Assembly (NCBI GenBank): GCA_964390795.1
Contig: CAYMLQ010000393.1
Coordinates: 1 to 5,206, forward strand
DNA from: CAYMLQ01 sp964390795
GTDB taxonomy: Bacteria > Verrucomicrobiota > Kiritimatiellia > RFP12 > UBA1067
Direction of reading: 5' to 3'
DNA length: 5,206 bases
Shown: in pieces, positions 1 to 5,206 of the stretch
Numbering within the stretch: position 1 is the stretch's first letter
Layout of the letters: every line of letters begins with the position of its first letter
Translations under genes and position numbers: made by a program
The notes under the pieces: model-generated
Database searches by the model: none
Seen by the model: only the letters and a program-made list of their open reading frames with translations
Told to the model about the DNA's origin: nothing

Positions 1-86
1 CGATGTTTCTTGCCGGGCCTTTGATGACCGCGGTGGCGCTGGCGGTGATCGCGCCAATCAAAAGCCTGAACGAGGCGCTCCGCTGA
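1..86 (+). CDS. C-terminal tail of an upstream gene, possibly a membrane transporter (partial)
   Basis: Reading codons from base 3 gives 27 residues and a TGA stop at 84-86. The tail contains a hydrophobic stretch (AGPLMTAVALAVIAPI) followed by a short polar end (KSLNEALR). That fits the last transmembrane helix and cytoplasmic tail of a transporter, for example of the major facilitator type, which often lies beside sugar-degradation genes. Third codon positions are mostly G or C, as in the downstream genes, which favours this frame over the other two: frame 1 hits a stop early, and frame 2 reads as a polar, low-complexity peptide. Only the tail is visible, so the transporter identity is a guess from hydrophobicity and context. 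No clear hairpin-plus-T-tract terminator follows the stop. Confidence 0.45.
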   Translation, partial: MFLAGPLMTAVALAVIAPIKSLNEALR

Positions 87-120
87 TTGCTGACGGCGGA
101 GCACGCGGCACAAGTCCAAT

Positions 121-152
121 ATTAGCCTAATCAAAAGTCAATCCTAGCCTAA
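121..152. promoter_or_regulatory. Palindromic 11-mer with a degenerate second copy, candidate operator
   Basis: ATTAGCCTAAT at 121-131 is a perfect 5-1-5 palindrome (ATTAG / CTAAT around one C). A second copy of its core, TAGCCTAA, is at 145-152; the first is at 123-130. The two cores start 22 bp apart, about two helical turns, so two bound protein dimers would face the same side. The site lies in an AT-rich patch about 90-120 bp upstream of the secreted-protein start. This suits a regulator of the downstream gene, but the regulator is unknown and no matching promoter hexamers were convincing. Confidence 0.35.
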
Positions 153-158
153 CGCCTC

Positions 159-191
159 CGAGTTGTTTGCTGGTACTTTATGTCCAACTCG
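159..191 (+). other. Possible stem-loop in the leader of the secreted-protein gene
   Basis: CGAGTTG (159-165) and CAACTCG (185-191) are perfect 7-bp inverted repeats around a 19-nt loop. An overlapping alternative pairing exists between CTCCG (156-160) and CGGAG (198-202). The latter contains the GGAG that could serve as a ribosome binding site for an ATG at 208. No riboswitch or attenuator class is recognised, and a 7-bp match over this distance can occur by chance. Confidence 0.2.
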
Positions 192-232
192 TGGATACGG
201 AGTTTTGATGCGGCATCGCCCAAAAAACAAAA

Positions 233-238
233 GAGGTG
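233..238 (+). promoter_or_regulatory. Ribosome binding site that decides the start at 244
   Basis: GAGGTG lies 5 nt before the ATG at 244. It is a better Shine-Dalgarno match than the GGAG at 199-202, which precedes the in-frame ATG at 208 by 5 nt. The frame is also open back to a TTG at 163, which has no good ribosome binding site. Starting at 244 gives a compact, typical signal peptide; starting at 208 would only add 12 basic residues in front of it. Confidence 0.65.
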
Positions 239-243
239 TGACA

Positions 244-2613
244 ATGAGGACAAGGCAGACGTTTCTGATGATGACGAGCGCCGTTCTGGGGCTCGTGGCA
301 ACGGCCGGCGCGACGCTCAGCGTGGTGAACGGGAACTTCGAGAATCTGGCTGGTTTGTCGGCCACCGAAAGCGGTTGGTATGGTGGCGCGGCGCCTTACG
401 GTTGGAACACGTCGAATGCGAATCCTGGCGGATACACGGTGGCCGCCGTGTCGGGATCGTATGTGGCCAATCTGGACATTGGAGACTTGAGCCAGAATAT
501 CGGCTCGAACGACTACAATTCGGCGGTGACGGTCAGTTTCGATCTGGGCACATTCAACACCCCGCCGAACGTGACCGTGCTGCTGACGGATGGAACCACG
601 GTTTTTGCCCGGGCGAATTACTCTAGCAGCATTGGGCTGTCGCTGAGCGGTTATGTGCCGGCCCGCTCGCCTGTCATCGTCAAGTTTCTCAGGGGAGGCG
701 GGGGGTCTCCTCAGTTGGATAATGTGTCTGTCACCTCCGTTGAAGCCGCGCTGACCGTAGCCAACGGCGACTTCAGCAATCTGGAGGGCTTGGGTGATCA
801 CGGCGGTGGCTGGCGGGCAGGCGTGCCGGTGGGCTGGGCCTTTCCCTCCGCTTCGGCCAACTACTCCGTGAATACCAGTTCGGGGACGACTCCGCCGGTC
901 GCCAATTTGAACGGGCTGAATGATCTCTCACAGAAGCTGGGGCAGCTCGCCTACCCTGTGGACGTGACGGTCTCCTACCTGTTTGAGACTGCCTTCGGAG
1001 CAGCCTCTTTCACGGCGTACCTTCAGACAAATGCGGTGGACGCTGTTTCGCAGTCGGTTTCGACAGCCGGAACGAAAAGCATGACGCTGTCGAACGTGGT
1101 GGCGGGCACGGCCCTTTCCGTCCGGTTTGTCAACAGTGCGGGATCTCCGGCTTTGGACAATGTTTCGGTATCAGTAACTTACGCAGGCGATATGCCGCCC
1201 TTGATCACCAGTCAACCTAAGGCTTTGAACGCCATGATTTCAGGGACCGTTCGGCCGTTATCGGTCGGGGCCGTCGGGGTTGAGCCGCTGAGCTACCAGT
1301 GGCGCAGCGGCGGTGTAGTTGTCACCGACCAGACGAACGCGACCCTCACGGCGAGCCAGGCGGGCAACTATGACGTGGTGGTGACGGGCGGCAACAGCGT
1401 GAGCGTGACCAGCTCCGTGGCGCAGGTCGTGGCGGGCCTGATCAACGGAGATTTCTTTGATGCGACAGGGCTCACGTTGGGCGGCTCCGGCTGGTATAGC
1501 GGCACGCCATATGGCTGGGACACGCCGTATTACACGTTTGTCGTGCAAGTGAGCGACGGGGCGACGCCTCCGACCGCCAACTTGGACGGCAAGACGTTCG
1601 TCCAGACGCTGGGCTCGCTCACCAGCGCCTCGGATGTGTTCGTCACGTTCGACGTCTCGCAGCCATGGAGCTCGATTGGGCAGATGACCGCTTATCTTCT
1701 GAACGGCAGTTCGGTCGTGGCCAGCAGCAGCTACACGACGACGGGGCGCGGGACGCTGCTCGCGGCGACGCTGTCGGCGACGAATGTCCCTGCGGGCGCG
1801 GCGCTCGCCGTCAAATTCGTTAGCGCCAACGGGTCACCCGCCGGCTTGGACAATGTCAAGGCCTACGTGCTGGCTCCGGACGGGGCACCGGTCATCACGC
1901 GGCTCCCGGCCAAGACCGCCAAACCCGCGGGCACCCGCGCGTCGTTGTCGGTGCTGGCCGTCGGCGTGCCGCCGCTCGCGTACCAGTGGCTGGACGGCAG
2001 CGGCGCCGCGCTCTCCGGGGCGACCGGCGCCACGCTGACCGTCATGGACGCGGGCGACTACAAGGTCGCGGTGACGGCGGCAAACGGCCTGAGCGTGACC
2101 AGCGGCGTGGCGCAGGTCAGCGGGACACTCGTGAACGGAGACTTCAGCGACCTGTCGGGACTGGGCAATATGGGTGGTGGCTGGTATCAAGGCATGCCCG
2201 CCGGTTGGCAGAGCACCCGGTATCCGGCAGGCAGTTTGTACAATGTGTCCGCCGGAGGCGGCCCTTCGTCAGCCGTCTGTAACCCGTCGACGATGTCTGA
2301 GCTCCAGCAGCCGGTGGGCACGCTGCTGAGGAAGTCGGATGTGGAGCTGACCTTTGACGCGCCGAACGAGTATAGCCGGGCGAACCCGTGGATGAACGCC
2401 ACCGTGTTGGACACCTCCAACCCGGCGTACCCGCAGGTGCTCGCAACGACCAACGTTCCTTTCGGGACCGGATACCATCTCCTGGCGCCAAGTGTTCCCC
2501 CGGGAACCGCGCTGACGATCCAGTTCATATCAGCCGTGGCCGACAGCCCCTGCGGCCTGGACAATGTGAAGGTGCGCATCCTTCAGCCGGGGCTGCTGGT
2601 CATGATTTACTAA
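244..2613 (+). CDS. Secreted multidomain protein with four NGDF-LDNV modules and two Ig-like domains
   Basis: This is a 789-residue protein with a Sec signal peptide: basic n-region MRTRQ, then a hydrophobic core, with likely cleavage after the AGA at 21-23. The mature part is modular: module 1 (about 29-161), module 2 (174-307), Ig-like 1 (318-395), module 3 (401-538), Ig-like 2 (548-625), module 4 (631-775). Each module opens with NG(D/N)F, has a GW(Y)xG...P.GW segment and closes with LDNV. The Ig-like domains carry YQW (351-353, 580-582) and GNY/GDY (374-376, 604-606), as in many Ig-like repeats of PVC bacteria. No catalytic motif, lipobox, transmembrane anchor or C-terminal sorting signal was found; it ends in LLVMIY. 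It precedes a lipoprotein glycosidase carrying the same module, so a polysaccharide-binding or surface-scaffold role is plausible but inferred. The module matches no family I can name; a jelly-roll, galactose-binding-like fold is a guess from length and strand pattern. Confidence 0.85.
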   Translation: MRTRQTFLMMTSAVLGLVATAGATLSVVNGNFENLAGLSATESGWYGGAAPYGWNTSNANPGGYTVAAVSGSYVANLDIGDLSQNIGSNDYNSAVTVSFDLGTFNTPPNVTVLLTDGTTVFARANYSSSIGLSLSGYVPARSPVIVKFLRGGGGSPQLDNVSVTSVEAALTVANGDFSNLEGLGDHGGGWRAGVPVGWAFPSASANYSVNTSSGTTPPVANLNGLNDLSQKLGQLAYPVDVTVSYLFETAFGAASFTAYLQTNAVDAVSQSVSTAGTKSMTLSNVVAGTALSVRFVNSAGSPALDNVSVSVTYAGDMPPLITSQPKALNAMISGTVRPLSVGAVGVEPLSYQWRSGGVVVTDQTNATLTASQAGNYDVVVTGGNSVSVTSSVAQVVAGLINGDFFDATGLTLGGSGWYSGTPYGWDTPYYTFVVQVSDGATPPTANLDGKTFVQTLGSLTSASDVFVTFDVSQPWSSIGQMTAYLLNGSSVVASSSYTTTGRGTLLAATLSATNVPAGAALAVKFVSANGSPAGLDNVKAYVLAPDGAPVITRLPAKTAKPAGTRASLSVLAVGVPPLAYQWLDGSGAALSGATGATLTVMDAGDYKVAVTAANGLSVTSGVAQVSGTLVNGDFSDLSGLGNMGGGWYQGMPAGWQSTRYPAGSLYNVSAGGGPSSAVCNPSTMSELQQPVGTLLRKSDVELTFDAPNEYSRANPWMNATVLDTSNPAYPQVLATTNVPFGTGYHLLAPSVPPGTALTIQFISAVADSPCGLDNVKVRILQPGLLVMIY
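328..2568 (+). repeat. Protein-level repeat array: four NGDF-LDNV modules interleaved with two Ig-like domains
   Basis: Module boundaries in DNA are 328-726, 763-1164, 1444-1857 and 2134-2568; the Ig-like domains are 1195-1428 and 1885-2118. Shared motifs in order are NG(D/N)F, GL, GGGW or SGW, P.GW, an (A/C)NL-like segment followed by LxQxLGxL, a NVPAGT-like turn with a V.F strand, and LDNV. Modules 2, 3 and 4 start 227 and 230 residues apart, so the array looks like duplication of a module-plus-Ig unit. Module 1 lies directly before module 2 with no Ig domain between them. The Ig domains share exact DNA words such as AGCGTGACCAGC and GTGGCGCAGGTC, which supports duplication. Confidence 0.8.
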
Positions 2614-2614
2614 C

Positions 2615-2629
2615 GCGGGCGGAGCCCGC
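2615..2629 (+). terminator. Short GC-rich hairpin just after the stop codon, weak terminator candidate
   Basis: GCGGGC and GCCCGC pair perfectly around a GGA loop, starting 2 nt after the TAA stop. No T-tract follows (the next bases are AACCCAAG), so it lacks the second half of a classical intrinsic terminator. It could instead stabilise the 3' end of the mRNA. Confidence 0.3.
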
Positions 2630-2640
2630 AACCCAAGTAG

Positions 2641-2740
2641 TCAGAATCCAGAATTCAGAATCCAGAATAGAATGCGTCGAAAAAGTCGATAGTGTCGCTA
2701 TTCTCCATTCTGACTCCTGAATTCTGACTCCTGAATTCTC
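2641..2740. repeat. Heptanucleotide tandem repeats arranged as an inverted pair
   Basis: The left arm (2641-2668) is four 7-nt units, TCAGAAT / CCAGAAT repeated twice, i.e. two perfect 14-mers. The right arm (2699-2740) is six 7-nt units of the type ACTCCTG / AATTCTG and includes two perfect 14-mers (ATTCTGACTCCTGA at 2707 and 2721). The right arm is roughly the reverse complement of the left: 22 of 28 positions match between 2641-2668 and 2707-2734. AGAATAG (2664-2670) and CTATTCT (2698-2704) offer a perfect 7-bp alternative stem. The spacer shows a 9-nt periodicity with GTCG at 2676, 2685 and 2694. No coding potential is evident; it looks like a dispersed intergenic repeat. Confidence 0.7.
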
Positions 2741-2829
2741 GCAAACAACTTGTTATTTATTGCGCGTATCGGTTTTTAAGGCACCTAATAAGCGCAGTTG
2801 GATCAGGACAGAGGGGTAACTTTCTTGAA
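2741..2829. other. AT-rich spacer between the two repeat structures
   Basis: This stretch holds the only ordinary intergenic sequence between the two genes, so any promoter for the lipoprotein gene would most likely lie here. TTGTTA at 2750-2755 resembles a -35 element, but nothing at the expected distance resembles a good -10 box. I therefore do not call a promoter. No small gene was seen. Confidence 0.3.
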
Positions 2830-2895
2830 TTGAGAGTTGAACGTTGAGAGTTGAGAGTTCAGGCAAACGCTCAACGCTCAACGTTCAACGTTGAA
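2830..2895 (+). repeat. Long hairpin of 7-nt tandem units directly upstream of the lipoprotein gene
   Basis: The left arm (2830-2859) reads as 7-nt units TTGAGAG, TTGAACG, TTGAGAG, TTGAGAG plus TT. The right arm (2866-2895) reads AACGCTC, AACGCTC, AACGTTC, AACGTTG plus AA. The arms match as inverted repeats at 25 of 30 positions around a 6-nt loop (CAGGCA, 2860-2865). The mismatches are three near the base and two regularly spaced A/C positions. The structure ends 5 nt before the ribosome binding site of the next gene, so as RNA it would sit at the end of the 5' leader. It may be a mobile or expanding repeat, a regulatory hairpin, or both. Confidence 0.75.
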
Positions 2896-2900
2896 GTTAT

Positions 2901-2907
2901 AGGGGAG
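2901..2907 (+). promoter_or_regulatory. Ribosome binding site of the lipoprotein gene
   Basis: AGGGGAG lies 5 nt before the ATG at 2913 and immediately follows the long 7-nt-unit hairpin. It fixes the start: the ATG at 2922 is too far away, and the one at 2913 gives a standard lipoprotein signal peptide. Confidence 0.7.
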
Positions 2908-2912
2908 AAACG

Positions 2913-5206
2913 ATGGGTCAGATGACAAAAGGGGGAATGGGGCTGGTTTTAGGTTTGCTGATTTTGGGAGCGGCGGGCTGTCTGTTTCGAAAGCCGTCGG
3001 AAGCGACATCGCTTCCGACGGCTGGGCGGGTTGCGGCGAAGGCCGGAACGCTTCGCGTCAGCAACGGAGATTTCAGCGACCTCGCAGGCATCGCCTCCAT
3101 GGGCGGCGGCTGGTATAGCGGCGTGCCGGCCGGGTGGGATTCCAGTTCGAAAGACACCCGCTACAGTGTGTTGCTTAACGATGAACAAAATTCGCCGCTC
3201 TGCAACCTTTCGCAAATGGGTTTCCTGTTGCAGGAGGCGGGCACGCTCACCCATGCGGCCGACGTCGTGCTCCAGTTTGATGTCATGGATACGTTTACGC
3301 CACCGGGAACCACCTATGGCGGTTTTGGATCCGTCAAGCATCACGCTTCTTATGATTTCAAGGATGGAGCAGCGCCGAAGGCTGCGGACACGTGGTCGCC
3401 TCATGTCAGTCTGCACGCTGTCCTTTTGGACGGCAGCCGGACACCTTTGGCGCGGGGCGAGTTTAAGGGTGGGCTGGGGCAGAAGTTGACCGCGAGGAAC
3501 GTCCCGGCGGGCACGAAGGTCATCGTGGAGTTCTGGATGACCGGGAACACCCTGCCGGGCCTGGACAATGTCATTGTGGAGGAACGTGCTCCCGGCGCTG
3601 TACCCGCTGCCAGTCAGCCGTCAGTGCCGCGCGGACCCCTGCGCGTCGTCAACGGCGATTTCACCGACCTCTCCGGTCTGTCGTCGTCACGCGGGGATGG
3701 CTGGTATGACGGGGTGCCAACGGGTTGGCAGGCGGCCGACAAAGACCACAGCTATGCCTTGAAGAAGTCGGCGGGATCGAATCCTCCGGTCTGCAACGTG
3801 TCGCAATTGGGCACTCTCTTGCAGGAGATGGGCACGCTGACAAAGGCTGCGGATGTGGTTTTGAAGTTCGATGTTTCGGATCGGTCGATGGCGTTTGCAG
3901 GGCTGACAGCCGCGATAGAGGATGCCAGCGGCACCAAGCTGGCGACCGCCACCTCTGAGGCGCAGCGCGGTCAAACGCTGGTCGCCACGAATGTCCCGGC
4001 TGGGACAAGGGTCTACGTCCGGTTCGAGGCTCCGAACTCCTCGGCCGGCTTGCAGAATGTCACGGTGACGACGCATGCGGCTGGAGCTTATGCGGCGAAC
4101 CAGCGGCAATCCGCATCAACCAAGCCGAAAAACGGCGTGATGGGCGAGCTTGACGCGGCTTTTCGTAATCCTCCAAACGACTGTCGCGTGATCCAATACA
4201 GCGTTCACGAAGGCGCGGTGCTGCCCATCGCCAAGATGCGCGAGTCTGGCATCGGCGGCGTCATGTTGTTCCTGAGCAAGCACAATTACCTGCGCAACGA
4301 GGAGGCGTGGGCCAACATGAAGACCAACATCCGCCTCGCCAAGGAGGCGGGCATGCAGGTCTGGGTGGCCGATGACAACGGTTATCCGAGCGGCCAGGCT
4401 GGCGGGTTGGTGGTCGCGGCGAATCCCGCTTTCGAATTGCGGGTTTTGACCCCAGTGCTTCAGCGGGGGCAAGGCCCGGGGAAGGTTCGCATGGAGCTGC
4501 CGTCAGCCGCCGAAAGGTTTGTCTCAGCCACGATCTATCCGGAGAAGGACGGACAGCCGGTTTATGCGGCGGGCGTCCCGGTTCAACTGACGGGAGGCCC
4601 GGTTGAAGCGACCGGCTTGGCCGGGCCGTGGGTCTTGCAGGCTTTTGCGCTCAAGGTCAACAACGATGCCGGCTCGCCCGCCATGGGCACGGTTTCCGGG
4701 TTTGGAAACACCGGCCATTATCCCAACCTTTTGGATGCCGCAGCCATGGAGAAGTTTGTGGACTTGACGCACGCCGAGTATGCGCGCCGGTTGGGTCCGT
4801 TGACGAATCAGATTGATCTCTTCTATTGCAACGAACCGCATCTGGGCACGATCTGGCACGCCGGCGGCGAACGACCGGGCGGCGAAGTCTTTCTTCCCTG
4901 GGTCACGGACATGCCGCAACGTTTTCAAAAGGATCACGGCTACGACCTGATGCCTTTCCTGCCCGCGCTCTTTGCCGGGAACAGCGATGAGGCCCGGCTG
5001 GTGCGCCGCCATTTCTACCAGACGGTCGGGAATCTCTTTGCTGAGAATTACACCGGCCGAATCGCGCAGTGGGCGGACGCTCACGGCGTTCGTTCCGGGG
5101 GACACCTGTTCCTGGAAGAACGCATGGACAGCCAGGTGATCGAATATGGAAATTATTTCCAGGCCTTGCAGCGGCAGCAGATTCCCGGTTGCGACGTGGC
5201 CATGCC
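2913..5206 (+). CDS. Lipoprotein glycoside hydrolase, GH106 / alpha-L-rhamnosidase-like, with two N-terminal NGDF-LDNV modules (3' end outside window)
   Basis: The frame is open for 764 codons to the window end. The signal peptide ends in a lipobox-like LGAAGC with Cys23, so the protein is probably lipid-anchored and faces outward or into the periplasm. Two modules of the type found in the preceding gene follow (51-220 and 247-383), then a catalytic region from about 417. Its visible motifs are FRNPP (417-421), GIGGV (446-450), VWVADDNGYPSG (ending 494), YCNEPH with Glu641, a PW segment followed by GYDLMPFLPALF (676-687), and GHLFLEE with Glu735 and Glu736. This motif order is what I know from GH106 and related uncharacterised glycosidases, where a DExxWPSG-like motif and late Glu residues mark the active-site barrel. 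Glu641 and Glu735/736 are candidate catalytic residues, not proven ones. The substrate is unknown; rhamnose-containing polysaccharide is one option. The family call is moderate; glycoside hydrolase in the broad sense is more secure. Confidence 0.75.
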   Translation, partial: MGQMTKGGMGLVLGLLILGAAGCLFRKPSEATSLPTAGRVAAKAGTLRVSNGDFSDLAGIASMGGGWYSGVPAGWDSSSKDTRYSVLLNDEQNSPLCNLSQMGFLLQEAGTLTHAADVVLQFDVMDTFTPPGTTYGGFGSVKHHASYDFKDGAAPKAADTWSPHVSLHAVLLDGSRTPLARGEFKGGLGQKLTARNVPAGTKVIVEFWMTGNTLPGLDNVIVEERAPGAVPAASQPSVPRGPLRVVNGDFTDLSGLSSSRGDGWYDGVPTGWQAADKDHSYALKKSAGSNPPVCNVSQLGTLLQEMGTLTKAADVVLKFDVSDRSMAFAGLTAAIEDASGTKLATATSEAQRGQTLVATNVPAGTRVYVRFEAPNSSAGLQNVTVTTHAAGAYAANQRQSASTKPKNGVMGELDAAFRNPPNDCRVIQYSVHEGAVLPIAKMRESGIGGVMLFLSKHNYLRNEEAWANMKTNIRLAKEAGMQVWVADDNGYPSGQAGGLVVAANPAFELRVLTPVLQRGQGPGKVRMELPSAAERFVSATIYPEKDGQPVYAAGVPVQLTGGPVEATGLAGPWVLQAFALKVNNDAGSPAMGTVSGFGNTGHYPNLLDAAAMEKFVDLTHAEYARRLGPLTNQIDLFYCNEPHLGTIWHAGGERPGGEVFLPWVTDMPQRFQKDHGYDLMPFLPALFAGNSDEARLVRRHFYQTVGNLFAENYTGRIAQWADAHGVRSGGHLFLEERMDSQVIEYGNYFQALQRQQIPGCDVAM
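3063..4061 (+). repeat. Tandem pair of NGDF-LDNV modules at the N-terminus of the glycosidase
   Basis: Module A (3063-3572, residues 51-220) and module B (3651-4061, residues 247-383) are close relatives. They share CNxSQ, LLQE, GTL, AADVVL and FDV at matching positions. They resemble module 4 of the preceding protein more than modules 1-3, for example in having Cys in the (A/C)N motif. Module A carries about 33 extra residues around 127-166. Module B ends in LQNV where all five other copies have LDNV. They are joined by a Pro/Ala-rich linker (about 226-243). Confidence 0.8.

Noticed and set aside
207..217. GATGC-G-GCATC palindrome in the leader
   Set aside because: It is a short 5-1-5 palindrome with a one-base loop that overlaps the alternative ATG at 208. 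There is no second copy, so chance is the simpler explanation.
163..243. Longer N-terminus of the secreted protein starting at TTG 163 or ATG 208
   Set aside because: TTG 163 has no good ribosome binding site. ATG 208 has only GGAG and adds a basic stretch before an already complete signal peptide. GAGGTG with 5-nt spacing supports ATG 244, though 208 cannot be fully excluded.
180..626. 148-codon + strand frame overlapping the secreted-protein start
   Set aside because: The product is highly charged and low in complexity, and it overlaps a gene with a signal peptide and clear repeated domains.
178..801. 207-codon open frame on the minus strand
   Set aside because: It lies antisense to the secreted-protein gene. 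Its product is Arg/His-rich with no domain, as expected of a GC-rich shadow frame.
2750..2778. Sigma-70 promoter with TTGTTA as the -35 element
   Set aside because: No -10 element close to TATAAT lies 16-18 bp downstream.
2641..2895. CRISPR array
   Set aside because: Units are 7 nt and directly tandem, with no unique spacers of uniform length, and no cas gene is present.
2641..2895. Insertion sequence remnant or MITE
   Set aside because: There are no target-site duplications and no transposase fragment, and the inverted arms consist of tandem heptads. A mobile origin remains possible but unsupported.
3031..3489. 152-codon + strand frame inside the lipoprotein gene
   Set aside because: It is out of frame with a continuous 764-codon reading frame that has conserved modules; its product is Arg-rich with no motifs.
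4524..5105. 193-codon minus-strand frame opposite the catalytic region
   Set aside because: The opposite strand encodes recognisable glycosidase motifs over the same stretch, and the antisense product shows no domain I recognise.

Overview
The window looks like a polysaccharide-utilisation locus from a GC-rich PVC-superphylum bacterium (Verrucomicrobiota, Kiritimatiellota or Lentisphaerota type). This placement is an inference. It rests on long secreted proteins built from repeated beta-sandwich modules, on Ig-like domains of the 'PxITxxP...YQW...GxYxVxVT' type, and on a large lipoprotein glycoside hydrolase. No marker gene is present to fix the taxonomy.

Layout, all genes on the + strand: (1) bases 1-86 hold the last codons of an upstream gene ending in a hydrophobic segment, possibly a transporter. 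(2) Bases 87-243 are a leader/promoter region with a palindromic 11-mer and a degenerate second copy 22 bp later. (3) Bases 244-2613 encode a 789-residue secreted protein with a Sec signal peptide, four copies of an unnamed 'NGDF...LDNV' module and two Ig-like domains. It has no recognisable catalytic domain. (4) Bases 2614-2912 are a 299-bp intergenic region containing two separate inverted repeats, both built from 7-nt tandem units. The second sits directly in front of the next ribosome binding site. (5) From 2913 to the window end runs a lipoprotein that is open for 764 codons and truncated by the window. It carries two more copies of the same module, followed by a catalytic region resembling the GH106 / alpha-L-rhamnosidase-like group of large glycoside hydrolases.

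The most notable point is that one module occurs six times in two neighbouring genes: four times in a secreted, apparently non-catalytic protein and twice at the N-terminus of a surface-anchored putative glycosidase. The simplest reading is a carbohydrate-binding or cell-surface adhesion module that brings a binding scaffold and an enzyme to the same polysaccharide. That function is inferred, not shown. Other open reading frames in the window are shadows of these genes. I saw no tRNA, rRNA, CRISPR array, transposase or phage gene.
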